Of a stretch of DNA of 64,000 nucleotides, positions 38,901-50,654 are shown one piece after another. The translations under genes were made by a program, and so were the position numbers. The stretch's first letter is position 1. Each line of letters starts with the position of its first letter. This DNA comes from Pleurodeles waltl (lineage: Eukaryota; Chordata; Amphibia; Caudata; Salamandridae): the NCBI RefSeq assembly GCF_031143425.1, contig NC_090446.1, positions 654,369,717-654,433,716 on the forward strand, in the 5' to 3' direction. The notes under the pieces were generated by a model. It saw only the letters and a program-made list of their open reading frames with translations, had not been told where the DNA came from and searched no databases.

Positions 38901-39148
38901 TACAAGGAGATTCTTTGAAGTGATGAAGTCTTTTGGGCCTTGATACTTCAGAAAACAGGAGGCAAGCTCATTCCAAGCCCTTGGAGAGCACTTCTCAGCA
39001 AAGTCAGAGGGCAGTAGGGAAACAGCAGGGTAGCAGTCCTTCACAGCAAATCAGTCCAGATGAGTCATTTGGGCAACCAGGCAGTTCCTCTTGACAGGTT
39101 GCAGGTTCAGGTCCAGAAGTGTCTGATTTGGTGGGGTCAGGGACCCAG

Positions 39149-39158
39149 TTTATATACC
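39149..39158 (-). promoter_or_regulatory. Putative LTR TATA box (minus strand)
   Basis: The complement reads GGGTATATAAACTGGG. Its distance from the 5' end of this LTR (40218) matches that of the TATA motif in the copy at 36329. Confidence 0.55.
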
Positions 39159-40280
39159 CAAAATGCCTTTGAAGTGGGGGGGACTTCACAGAGTGGTTTT
39201 GAAAAGCACAAGTTCCCCTTTCAGTACAGGTCTGTCTGCCAGAGTCCCAATAGGGGGTTTGGCAATCCATTGTGTGAGGGCAGGCCACTAGCCTTTGAAG
39301 TGTAAGTGTCAGGCCCTCCATCCTCCCAGCACAGGAAGACCCATTCAGTATGTAGATGAGTGCAGATGTGACTGAGTTTCCCGTGTTTGCAGTTGTCTGA
39401 GTGAAATGCACAAGAGAGCTGTCAAACAGCCCAGCCCAGAGGTGGACTGGAGACAGGCTGTAAGGCACAGATGGATTTTAAGTGCAGAGAAATGCTCACT
39501 TTCTAAAAGTGACATTTCTAAAATAGTAACATAAAATCCAACTTCACCAATAAGCAGGATTTTGTATTACCATTCTGGCAATACTAAATATTACCTGGTT
39601 ACCCCTTTCTGATCAGAATCTACCACTCAAAAAGTACATGAGAGTAGCCCTAATGTTATTCTATGAAAAGAGCAGGCCTCACAATAGTGGATGACCGATT
39701 TAGGAGTTTTCCACTAACAGGACATATAAACCACACATGTACATGTCCTGCCTTTTAACTACATGGCACCCTGCCCTACGGGTCACCTAGGGCCTACCTT
39801 AGGGGGGACATATATGTAGAAAAAGGGGAGTTTAGGGCTTGGCAAGTACTTTTAAATGTCAAGTTGAAGTGGCAGTGAAACTACACACACAGGCCTTGCA
39901 ATGGCAGGCCTGAGACATGGTTAAGCGGCTACTTATGTGGGTGGCACAAACAGTGCTGCAGGCTCACTAGTAACATTTAATCTACAGGCCCTGGGCTCAT
40001 GTAGTGCACTTTACTAGGGACTTACAAGTAAATTAAATATGCCAGTTTGGAATGAACCAATGTTACCATGTTTAAGGGAGAGAGCATATGCACTATAGCA
40101 CTGGTTAGCAGTGGTAAAGTGCACATAGTCCTAAAACTAGCAAAAACAGTGTCAGAAAAGTGGAGGGAGGTAGGCAAAAAGTTGGGGGAAGACCACCCTA
40201 AGGCGATCAGGTCTAACATTTGTCATTTGTGCATCACAAAGTAAAGAGTCTTCATTGACCTTGATCCTACTAAAATCTTT

Positions 40281-41597
40281 GGGCATATTTATGAACCCCC
40301 TTGCACCTCCATTGCATCACTTTTTGTGACGCAGCAATGGCACTTTCCTTGAAACCATGTCTATGAGGCCAAGCAAAGCCACTATGCATAACTTTCATTG
40401 GCCTCATAGATATGGAGTAAGGCAAGGCAGCGCAAATCGCTGAGTTGCCTTTTTCTGCGCAAGGACGGAGTTCCATGGGCATTGCGGTGGGTGTTCCCAT
40501 GCAACCATCATGGATTTTGACACAGCCTTATATTTCCCAACCCTGGTAACACTGAGGATACACCAAAATCCTATACTTCCCCAGCTAAGATGCAATAAGG
40601 AGAAATATCTTTATTTCTCATCATTTTTTCTTCTTTTTTTGAGTGCTGCATTCTGCATTGGCAATAGGCAGCCCATTGTGCACCAGGGCAGGAGGAAGGG
40701 ACAGGAATGTGCCATATTTCTTAAATACTAATGTAACAAATGTTGAAGGAGGACTAATTTTGATAATTAACCAAATATGGATTAATATCAATATTTAATG
40801 TTCTTGTCCAAGCATGGACCAATTCTATATTTAAATAAATCCACATACAGCATGATATAGAATGGATGTCAATTTTATATGAGCATCACGTTTATTCAAG
40901 AAATTAGAGCTGCAACAACAACATTGGTTAATCATGTACACAAGCACAGGTAACAAGCTCCAGTTCTACTATCTCCACATCTAGGGGACACAAGGAGGAT
41001 ACAAACCCCCTGACTATCTATGGTCTTGACCATAGACCCTCATGACAAAACTCATCACATTTCCTCTAGAACATTTCATGAAGAATTCTGATTGCCTGTG
41101 TGGCATCAGACAGGACTGATGAATTATTAACTGTTGTTTGTATTAGATAGTCAGGGAGTTGGTGCCCTCCTTGTGTCCCCTAGATGTGGAGTTAGTGGGA
41201 CTTGAGTAGGTCACCTGTGCTTGTATACATGATTAACCAGTGTTGTTGTTGCTGCTCTAATTGTTTGTTTAAACTTGATGATCATATGAAATTGACATCC
41301 ATTTTATATTACTCCATATGTGGATTTAACAAATATAGAATTGGTCCATGCTTGGACTAGAACATTAAATGATGCTATTCATCTATATTGAGTTAATTAT
41401 CAAAATGAATCCTCCTTGAACATTTGTTACATTAGAATTTTAAGTACCCAGTTCTTGGGGGAAAATTGGGTTACCCTGTCTATTATGGTAACATTCCTTA
41501 AATACAACAGATTTCTGCCTTTTCTAAATGACGCAGTGCAGCACAGCAAGGTGACTTGCTGCGCTGCACTGCACCACCTTTCTGTAACTCTGGCCGT
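40281..41597 (+). mobile_element. MITE split by a fold-back element
   Basis: Starts GGGCATATTTATGAACCCCC. The left part (40281-40728) matches the 31.6 kb fragment and, inverted, 28.4-28.6 kb, and ends near GACAGGAATGTGCC. Similarity to the same family resumes at about 41496: GCACAGCAAGGTGACTTGCTG is close to the block at 37885-37910. The intervening sequence is the inverted-repeat element at 40729-41434. CTTAAATAC occurs at 40720-40728 and again at 41497-41505, which may be a duplicated target or chance. Confidence 0.65.
40729..41434. mobile_element. Fold-back element with about 290-base inverted arms
   Basis: The left arm (40729-41021) begins TAATGTAACAAATGTT. The right arm (41143-41434) is its complement through most of its length: shared blocks include TGATAATTAA, GTCCAAGCATGGACCAATTC, GCAACAACAACA, CACATCTAGGGGACACAAGG and CCCTGACTATCTA. 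By eye identity is roughly 85%. About 120 bases of non-repeated loop separate the arms. No transposase is present. The arms far exceed normal MITE termini; this is a fold-back type DNA element of unknown superfamily. Confidence 0.85.
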
Positions 41598-44116
41598 TGT
41601 TTCCATCACAGTTCAGAAATAACAATGAAGTGCTTCATCAGAGCTTTCCTAACTGCTGATAGATTGTGAAATATGTGTATAGTTTTTCACAGGTATTTAC
41701 ATTTTGTTGTGAGTTGGATACAAATTACATCCTTCTGCCTTTCTTTTCACATCAGTTGGATTGTGTCATAGTCCATTTTACAAATCCCTCTGATTTTGCA
41801 GTCACAAAAAGAAAAGTAAACACCAACTGCCACGTTAAAAGAATAAGCAGCAGTTTGTCAGAAAGCAGGGCCTGTCGTTTGACCTCTGTCTTTGAGAGCA
41901 CCACAAATGTGACAAGATAAAAACAAAATTTAAAGGCTTCGTTATTGCTCATGATTATTTTGGACTGCACTCCTATTCCAACGCCGATGCCCTTAGAAGA
42001 AATATTTGCAAACATTCCAAAAGTGAGGACAGTAAAAAGTCCAGCTGTGTATTTACTCTTTGGAAAGTGCAAAATGTGCCAGGAACATTCCACAAATGAT
42101 GAATTTTTCACTGTGTTATCCTGTGTCTTTGAATTCCACATTTATGACTGCATTTTACACTACGAAGTGCTTAATTTGGAAACAAAACATAAGGGCAGGG
42201 TCCAAGGTTTTTTGTAGAAATCCACCACTGGCATGCTGCCGCATGTCAACACTGCCCAGTCTTGATTCTCGCACCATGACTCTTCCACAATCCTACACTT
42301 CATATGTATCTCTGTCAGTTTTTCATTTCTTTCCCCCTCTGTCGGTGCTTCCCTGTCTTTCTCGTTTTCCTTTTTTGCCTGTCTCAAAGAATAATGTTAA
42401 AAATAAGCTGCTGACACTCGCCATCCCCAGCCACTGGCACAAACGGAGGACTGTCACTGTGCTGTGAAAAATCGAGCCCCATTTCACTTCTGAAAAGGTA
42501 ACGTGGGCAATGCCAGCCCCTAGGGCGGGCGCAAACGTGTCACGCCAGTGATGGGTCAGTGTTATAAAGTGCACACTGAGCTGAGCCCTAGAGGATTTCC
42601 TCAGCGAGACGGAAATAATGCTGCGCGGCCTACATTTCTGTACCCGGGAGACTGCTGTGATGCTAATCGATTTGATGTGCATAAAATGTCCAGGACTAAA
42701 ATATGTGTGAAATTGAAAAGACGTGCATGGGGTGAAGGGATAATGAATTATTGATGGAGATGTGGCTTAAGTCCGGATTTCAAAGGAAGAAACTTTACAC
42801 AGGAACCTAAAAAATTGTGACATTTCATAAAAGCGTGTTTCCTGCTTCCAAGTAAAGAAAGGCGAGATACCATGAAAGTGCTCAAAAGGGGCTTCATTTT
42901 CAGACAGAGCTATTGCAGTACCAATGGCAAGTGGCGGGCGCCAGACATTTTTGTGCGTCTCACATGACCTCCTTCTCCAAGAATTCCCACACTACCGCTC
43001 TCTAACAGTGCCCCTCATCTCTCCATAGCCTCTCTCTGACATACACTTAATTTTTTTCATAGTGCTACTCATAGCTCACTCAGTTCTGTGATATGCATAG
43101 TACAGAGTCTTTGCATTAGGGACATTAACCCTCAGCGCTGCATTATGAGTCAAAACCTGTCACTAGACAAAATTTTGATTGCTCACCAGTAGGAACATTA
43201 ATCACCAGACTTAGCCTGCCATTTTTATTGTTGCTTGAAAACTGCTGGACGCACCAGCAAGTTCATCTGGTTTCATAAATTTGGATGCGGCTGCCAAAAT
43301 TTAAATAATAAGCTATATCATCCTTTTAACAATATGATTGAACCTTGATTTGAGAAACTCTGGACTGACTATCAATTTGGATGGCTGCTAAAGTTTAAAT
43401 AATAAGCTATATCATCTTTTGAAGAATATGATTGAACTTTGATTAGAGAAATCTGGACTTGGACTTTGGATCATAGTAAACTTGGAACAACAGATCAATT
43501 AATTCTACTATTCGGATTTGGACAGTGATACTGTAATTGGGGATTATGTTGGAAATAATCCTATTAATTTTCAGAAATATATGACAAAACATTGCCTATG
43601 TATACTGACTTATGAGTACTATTATTTTATTATTTTTCATGTTATAATGAGTGCCTCTTGTATTTTATGTTTTCATCTGGTTTTAAACCAATAGTTATTT
43701 TTAAACAGACCCACCCTCCAGCAAAGTTAGCTCCAGGTGCGGCTGCACCAGTCGCACCACCCCAAAGCCAGCCCTGAGTGGCAGAGGCCTGTCTAGTTGC
43801 CTCTCAAGTATCATCTGAAGAATTTTTGAGATGTTGGTGTGTAAGATGTGTCATGGGGCCCTTCTGCTCGCCGCAACTTCGAATATTTGAGCTTTTTTAA
43901 GCAATGCAAGCACTTTTTGTTGGTAAATAGTACTGATAGCTACCTTAAACTTTCAGAAAGAGACCCGCACGAAAAACCCTAAAAGCTCTAGCTGCCAGTG
44001 TCTGCCAGCCAAATATTTCGAACAGACTCTGAATAGGCATTGATTAAGTGATATCTTTTTCGGCTGAGATCCAGATTTTCTTTGTTGTTTCGCATCAACA
44101 TTTTACATGGAATTCA
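41598..44116. other. No gene; mostly unique, contains a candidate conserved block
   Basis: No transposon ends recognised. 41.7-42.8 kb looks non-repetitive. 42560-42770 combines several CpGs with homeobox-type words (GCTAATCGATTTGATG and ATAATGAATTATTGATGG), a style seen in conserved non-coding elements near developmental genes. The 129- and 135-codon frames at 41752-42141 (minus) and 42060-42467 (plus) overlap each other antisense and show no domain, so I do not call them genes. Confidence 0.35.
43280..43466 (+). repeat. Two-copy tandem duplication, 96-base unit
   Basis: TTTAAATAATAAGCTATATCATC followed by ATATGATTGAAC and AGAAA-CTCTGGACT occurs twice, starting near 43280 and 43376. The copies differ by scattered substitutions and small indels. 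Confidence 0.85.
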
Positions 44117-45024
44117 GGCCCATATTTATACTTTTTAACGCAAACCAGCGGCGGCGCTGGTTTGCGTAATTTTTTTTACCGCCGGCTAACCCCATTCCTA
44201 CGCGCCATGCGGGCGCCTTATTTAAGGAATGACGTTAGCCGGCGCTGCGGACTGGTCTGAGTAAAAAAAATGACTCAAACCAGGCAGCGCCGGCATTGGG
44301 GAATATGGGGGTTGTGCGTCAAAAAATGGTGCAAGTCAGGTTTGAGGCAAAAGTAATACCTCAAACCGGACTTGCGCCATTTCTTGATGCACAACCCCCA
44401 TTGAAATGACTCCTGTCTTAGCAAAGACAGGAATTATGCCCCCTTGCCCAATGGCCATGCCCAGGGGACTTCTGTCCCCTGGGCATGGTCATTGGGCACA
44501 GTGGCATGTGGGGGGCCCAAATTAGGGCCCCCATGGCACTTTAAAAAAATAGAAAAAAATACTTACCTCAACTTACCTGTACTCACCTGGGATGGGTCCC
44601 CCCATGGGTCGGCGAGGATGGGGTGTCCCTGGGGGCAAGGGGGGGCACCTCTGGGCTCCTTCCATGGTCAGAGACCATGGAAGTGAGCCCACAGGTCCCT
44701 TAACGCCTGCCCTGACCCAGGTGTTAAAAAACGGCGCACATCAGGCTGTGCGCCGTTTTTTAAGGCCTTCCCCCTCCTGTGCGTCAAAATGATGTGGGAG
44801 TATAAATAAGGTGCACAGGCCTTAAAGTCATTTTTTGGGCGGGAACGCCTACCTTGCATGTCATTAACGCAAGGCAGTTTCCCGCATCCAAAAAATGCCG
44901 CACACGGACAAATTTTGACGTCCGGGGGCTCAGGCGCCAAAGTTTAAATATGGTGCACGGTTAGCGCCGAATGTGCGGCAAAATATTTGACGCACATTCA
45001 GCTCAAACAGAGTATAAATATCTC
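44117..45024 (+). mobile_element. Harbinger-type MITE, copy 2
   Basis: The left end is GGCCCATATTTATACTTTT; the right end complement begins GAGATATTTATACTCTG. It is collinear with the 11543 copy: GCCGGCTAAC, GCGCCATGCGGGCGCC, AAGACAGGAxTxATGCCCCC, the CCCAGGGGACTTCTGTCCCC palindrome, the A-rich run with ACTTACCT octamers, CTTAACGCCTGCCCTGACCC and ACCTTGCATGTCATTAACGC. It is about 0.91 kb with no coding capacity. The right end is a little diverged and no clear TWA duplication is seen. The frames at 44444-44940 on both strands are incidental. Confidence 0.85.
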
Positions 45025-47421
45025 AATGTCTAACCAGTTTTTACCTCCCATTGTATGAAAGATATAGCAAGGGTGACTTGGAAGATGTTTGATGGACTAG
45101 TGCATAAGTTTAAAATGAGACAAATGTATTTGGAATTGCACCATCATTTCCAAGACATTTATCATTGCAAATAAAATCCCTTCAGCAACTGGCATTTCTA
45201 AATCACAGCACTGATCTGAAGATTTTCACTGTTCCATCTGCTTACATTTGATCACGAGATGGACAGAGAAATGAGGTAGAGATGGTTGATGAAGAGAGAT
45301 GTCGGATATCGAGGGATAGAACGAGAGACAGTGAGGTGGGGTAATAAGAGAGATTATGTTGAGACCTTGAAAGTAGATGGATGAGAGATGCAGTTAGATG
45401 GAAACAGAGCGGTGAGCTGCAGAGAAAGGTGAGATAGAGGTGAAGTAGAGAGTTTCAGATGTAGAGGCATAGATGTAAGTACAAAGAGTAGTAAAACGAG
45501 ATGGGATTAGAAACAGATGCATTGAGAGTTGTGAGGTTGACTTAAGTGAAGTGGAGAGAGCAGAGATAGAGGGGGTAAATGCAAAGAGATGTAGAGAGGT
45601 AAACAGGGGCGAGGTAGAATACTGTATGTGATGTAAAAATAACTTACAGTAATATTTTGTATATCAAATATTTTTGCAAACGTTTTCCAAGTTCAATAAA
45701 CTTTTTTACTGTTCCCTACACTGTGGCATTGAGAGACTGCAGAGATGGGGTTTAGATAAACTTATAGTAAAGAATTTGGAAAAGTTGCCTATGCTTTACC
45801 AGAGAGATCTCCACAATTGGGCCAGAGCTCTCCGTATGGTAAAGTATAGAGAAAAGTTGCCTATGCTTTACCAGGAGGAGAGCTCTCTCCCGGTGGTGCA
45901 GCTCTCTGTATGGTAAAGTTTAGGGAAAAATAAAAAAGATTTTTCAACTTGGAACAAAATTGTAAAAACTTTTGTATGTTAAATATTATTCTAAATTATT
46001 TTTATATATTTATTTTACACACAGAACTAAAGAAAAAATGTTACAACAATAACTACATTTTGCATTAAAAATTAAATTATTTAAAATATTGAATTGCACC
46101 AAATTATTCTTCCCAAAATTAAAAGGATTATTTTTATTATGTGCTAATTATTAAAAGTGATGTATAGAATCAACTTTTATCATTTAATTTGTATTTAAAT
46201 GTAAAAAAATACAATATTGCATAATTAATTAAAATATGTACCGTTCTGATATATATTTCTAACAATAACATGTACTTATTTATATCTATAACCTTTGAAC
46301 TAATTGAAATTAAATAACATTCTTTCCTATGAGATGTATATTTACATCCCTGCTTCAATTGTTTTCTGTTGGAGGGTATTGTACTAGCAAGTGTTAGTTC
46401 TAGACTTACTATTGCTTTTTTTTAGTAGTGTCTTACATTTGTAAGTTAGGTACAACCCCTTTTTTCAGGGTGTGGAGCTTTGTAGGCCTACACATATGAG
46501 TAACTTTACACTTTGGTTTTGAGAAATGCCAAAAGCAGTAAAGCTACTCAAAAGTGTAAGAGTAAATCTACACATGTAAAACACTCACAAGTGTAACTTA
46601 TTTTTGCAAATAGCCCCATATATGATTACACCAAATCTAACACAAATTGGAAATAAAGTGTATAGCACCTCTATATCCAGCCAAAATTGATCTTCTCACT
46701 TAAATGTCACCTCTCCACTGCTTGAAACCAGCCAGATGAAAACTTTGTTACTCTAAATCTGAAGGGAACAAAATGAGAATGTCTGTCCAAGAAATTGTGA
46801 TTTCTGTGATTGCCTTCCAATCAAAACTGAGTGCTATTTTTTTGCTCATCCCGTTTTTGTATCCGTAAATCCTAGATAGGTTATATGGCACAAAATATAA
46901 CATTACATATTTCGCTTTTCTATTTTTAGCACTTTCTTGAAAAAACAAGTATAAATGAAAAACAGCTTTCCTGGGCAAATAATTCAATTACAAATTAAAC
47001 ATATATTTAAAAAAACATCAGGATGTTTGTATTTTATTGGATAGTTGAAAGAGATGCATATCATCAGTACAATTATTCCTCACATCAAATATATTCCAGA
47101 TAATGCTAGGTCAAATCTCTGCAATCTTGTCCGGGTGTAAACAGGGTAATACAAAATATGAATTTTGTTTCATTTTCAAAGTAGGTGGTTTCAGGCCTTT
47201 ATGCTATTCTTAATTAGATTTCTTCTAATTTGTAGTCATACTTTGTGAATCTTTTTGGAATTCCCTTGATCATTCCTCTAATTGAGGCTTCCATTCATCA
47301 TCGGTAATACATACTGAGATTTCATGTGCTCACCTAGGAACACAGTTAGGTTCTTTTTCAGAGTTTCATACAACATCAGCAATAGTCTATAACATTTTGT
47401 AATTGCTAGACACAGAGATTG
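45025..47421. other. No gene; purine-rich tract, short tandem repeat, AT-rich DNA
   Basis: 45250-45615 is a strongly strand-asymmetric GA-rich tract of degenerate GAGATAGA-like words. From 45.93 to about 47.1 kb the DNA is very AT-rich with poly-A/T interruptions. No coding or transposon signature was found. Confidence 0.5.
45779..45922 (+). repeat. Two-copy tandem repeat, 72-base unit
   Basis: GAAAAGTTGCCTATGCTTTACCAG starts at 45779 and again at 45851, each followed by a GAGAGCTCTC-like part and CTCTxxGTATGGTAAAGT. Confidence 0.85.
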
Positions 47422-48003
47422 AGAGCCCTATTACAGGTTTGGTGGTATGACTGCAGGACTCCTGGTGGTCCAACTGCCAGGTTAAAACCCTGGCAGTCTG
47501 ACTACCAGGATACCGCTGCCACCACCAGGATCTTGGATCCTGATGGGGTGCAGGTGGTTGGAGTCGTGGTCAGTCACGACGGCGCTGAATTCAGCGCCAC
47601 GGTGCTGATCACGAGTCAACTTTCCGCCAGGCTTTTCATGAGGGGGTTCCCGCCATGAAAGGGCTGGCAGAAAGCTAGTGCTAGGGGCCACGGGGGCACT
47701 GCACTGCCCTTGCCCATGGCATGGGCAGTTCAGGGTCACCCCTACCAGCATCCTCGGAATGTGCACCGTCTGCACTGTATTCTGAGGGTGCTGTTGTGCA
47801 TTGGCATTGGCCTCAGCTCCCTTAAGTGTCACTGTTTCCACTGTTCTGACTGGCGGAAATGTTATGGTACAATGTTTCTGCCAGTCAGCCCGATGGAAAC
47901 ATTGTAATACGACTTGGAGGGAGGCCACCGGTATGACGGCTGCCTCCTCCCTGAGGCTTTGGCAGTTTGATGATTCCGACCGCCAAAGTCATAACGAGGC
48001 CCT
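47422..48003. mobile_element. MITE with imperfect terminal inverted repeats
   Basis: The left end is AGAGCCCTATTACAGGTTTGG. The right end complement is AGGGCCTCGTTATGACTTTGG, continuing GCGGTCGGAATCATC opposite TGGTATGACTGC on the left. The interior has several palindromes, for example GTCACGACGGCGCTGAATTCAGCGCC and CCCATGGCATGGG. GC content is well above the flanks. The 148-codon minus frame at 47482-47928 is low-stop GC sequence, not a gene. The superfamily is unknown; Harbinger-like is a guess. Confidence 0.7.
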
Positions 48004-48485
48004 AAGTTTCTAATTTGTAAATACTTAAAAAAATACAATTGGATTGATGCCTCTAGCTGCATGCCGGTCTAGGATTTTACTAGGACAATATAAAAAAACA
48101 CTCCTAATCAAAACCCTTTCAAACAAACTTAAATGTAATATCCTTGAAAACCCCTTTCATTAGAGGTAGTCTTCACAGAATCTGTCTGCCACTTGAGAAG
48201 AAAGTTTTTAAAGTTGTTTAATTTTTAAATTGTTTTTGACACAACTACTGGCATAACCCCTTATGTAGCTGGGTATTGTCATTTCGTTATCCATTGCCTT
48301 TAAATCCTGGTTACTATTGGATATCAGCAGATCGTAGAACCGTTTCATTTGCTCAGCTGAAAATAGCCTTTTAGGACTGACGGAGATATACTTCTTTGTT
48401 GATTGAACAAGTCAGTTTATTCTATTTAATTACAGAAGTCTTATTCCTCTCAAACATTATGCTTAATTATTGATGTGATGTCTCA
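48004..48485. other. No gene seen
   Basis: AT-rich unique-looking sequence between a MITE and a TA microsatellite. Confidence 0.5.
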
Positions 48486-48521
48486 CTATATATATCTATA
48501 TATCTATATGTATATATATAA

Positions 48522-48562
<41 letters not shown>

Positions 48563-48577
48563 CACAAACACACACAG
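48486..48577. repeat. (TA)n microsatellite with short CA run
   Basis: Interrupted TA repeats with TATC and TATG variants, ending in an ACACAAACACACAC stretch. Confidence 0.9.
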
Positions 48578-48960
48578 CCATATCCAATGATAATGCACAG
48601 CTTTCTCATCAATATTCTTACCTCAAATGCTACAGTGATATTATCAGTGATGTCATAGAAGATGTCATTAGTAATGTAATATCTGGGGTAATAAGCACTG
48701 CATGCCAATGATGCAAGTTATATTTACTTTAGGGCATGAGTTATGGTTACTTGAAACAACTCTAACTATAAAAGCTGAATTTTTATGGTTTTATGGGTGT
48801 AAAATCTAAACCTAACTAAAATGTCCCTGAAACCTTTGTTTTTTTAGTGAATTCCTACATTTATTTTTATTCTATTTTCTAACTATAACATCTATGTCAC
48901 GTTTCATTTTTTCAGTGCATTTCTAGGGGATTTTAACATTAAGTAAGATGCCCATTGCAT
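48578..48960. other. No gene; short GTCAT/GTAAT-rich stretch
   Basis: 48630-48690 contains short near-repeats of GATATTATCAGTGATGTCAT type. Nothing else is recognised. Confidence 0.4.
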
Positions 48961-48989
48961 GCACGATGGGGGGAGGGTGTATTGAACGC

Positions 48990-50370
48990 TAGGCCTGGCC
49001 TGGCATTGCGTTGCCCCCACCCAAGCTTGTTGTGCCTGCCCCCATCCTCCTTGCTATCCATTGTCCAAGTCCATGCCCCTGCTCCCTCATTAAAGACCTG
49101 TGTGGCCATCATTCTGCCACTGCCATTCTCGCCTGCCCTGAACAGTTAGCTTACTACCCATCCACCTCCACCCTACCCTCTGTTGTCAGAGTCCATGCAC
49201 CAGCCTCCTCCCTCCTGCCCTACATGGTCTGATGTGCTGCCATTGCCCTCCATATAGCTTGATGTCTTCCCTCCATTGCCCTATTATTTTCCTGATCATT
49301 GCCCTCCTGCTTAGCCTCTGTGCTTAGCTTGCTGCCCCTACCCCATGCCCCTGCCCTCTGATGCTGCCACTCCCTTCTGCCCTCCATGCTCTGTTGTGCT
49401 GCAACTGCTCCTCCTGCCTGCCCTGGGTTGTCTGTTGTGAAGCTCGTTCCCTCGCTTGTCTGTGTCCAGCCCCTACCCCTCCCTTCTCTCCTCATGGCCC
49501 TTTGTGCATTCACCTGTCCCTTTCCTCTTGTCCACCATGGCTGTTGTACTGCCACTAACCCTCCGGCTTGCCATGCATGGTCGTCTGTGCTGCCACAGCC
49601 CCTCCCACCTGTCCAGTGTGGTGAGCTTGCAGTCCCTGACCCCCTACCACCTTCCCTCCGCTGTCTATGTGTATGCTCCCAGTGCCCATCCCGCCTGCTC
49701 TCCTATGTTTACCATGTGCAGGCCCCTATCCCCTCTCTACTGCCTTCTCTGGTCCATTGTCGGGCCCTTGCCCCTCCCTCCTGCCCTTCATGGTGTGTTA
49801 TGCTGAAACTGTTACTTCTGTCTGTCTGGTATGGTCAGCTTGCTGCCCTTGCCTCTTTCCCCAGTGCTCTCTGTTTTCCATGTCCATGGCCTTATCCCCT
49901 TCTTTTTGCTTTCCATGGTCCGTTGTGCTGCACTGCGCTCCTGCATGCCCTCTGTGGGGTATTGTGCTGCTGAAAACCCTGACCTGCCCTGTAAGGTCAG
50001 TTTGGTGCACCAACCTATCTCTCTCCTGCCCTCTGTTATCCGAGTCCATGCCCCTACCCCATTCCTCCTGCCCTCCGTGATCCAATGTACCAATGTACCA
50101 TACTTGCCAACATTTTGAACCTGGTCAGAGGGGATTTTGAACAAAAACCTTGGGGAATTGATTAACTTACATTGACAAAGAGGAGACTGTAGGCTGGAGA
50201 CAGATAAAATAAAGCCTTTTAGGTTTAAAAACATTGGGAGTCTCATGCCTGAGTCAGGTCTGTTGATTGTGCTTCCACTGCCTGTCCAGCGTGGTCAACT
50301 TGTCCTGTCTGCACCCTTCTCCCTGCCCTTAATTATCCAAGTCCATGCCCCTGACATCTGCCTTCTCACA
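48990..50370 (+). repeat. C/T-rich degenerate minisatellite
   Basis: Repeated words CTGCCCTCCATGGTC, GTTGTGCTGCCACTGCCC, GTCCATGCCCCTACCCC and AGCTTGCTGCC recur in variable order across about 1.3 kb, with strong C+T bias on the plus strand. Units are roughly 35-50 bases and highly diverged. A non-matching block at about 50100-50265 interrupts the array, which resumes at about 50270. The low stop content on both strands produces long overlapping frames (up to 195 codons plus and 144 codons minus). These are not genes: they read repeat units in all frames and on both strands. Confidence 0.8.
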
Positions 50371-50654
50371 ATATTCTAATGAAGAACTAAATTGCTAACA
50401 TTCTATATTTATTACAAAAGTGTGGCACACCTGACATCATCTTGATGTATTCACAAATGTAATATCTAAAACATTTTCTTTAGAAATTATAAAAATAAGA
50501 GGGTCGCATTACCATAGAAATTATGGTTAGTGCTATAAAACACAAAAATGCGGATATACTTTCTGAGTTCTCAAATAGCCACAAAGCACTTTTAAATTAT
50601 TTGCTATCTTTATGTTTTTTTTATCCAGTTAATTACTTGATTATATGTTACACT

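Larger units (their letters stand above)
38020..40218 (-). mobile_element. TGTTAG-family LTR (probable solo LTR), minus strand, complete
   Basis: Begins TGTTAGAAATGTGG at 38020 and ends GGTCTAACA at 40218, about 2.2 kb. Transcription direction is inferred from the TATA-like motif at 39158-39149 on the minus strand and from alignment to the plus-strand copies at 36329 and 53156. The left flank is a T run and the right flank TTTGT, compatible with a short T-rich duplication but not decisive. The R/U5 half contains CpG-rich repeated words of GCGTCGAT type. There is no internal coding region. Confidence 0.8.

Noticed and set aside
38370..38918. 182-codon Cys/Arg-rich plus frame
   Set aside because: Encoded by the CpG-rich tandem repeat inside an LTR and antisense to the LTR's inferred transcription.
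41752..42467. Overlapping 129- (minus) and 135-codon (plus) frames as a possible gene
   Set aside because: They are antisense to each other and neither shows a domain, signal peptide or splice structure.
49386..49973. 195-codon plus frame rich in Cys, Pro and Leu
   Set aside because: It lies entirely in the C/T-rich minisatellite; the same repeat words are read in every frame and the opposite strand is also open.
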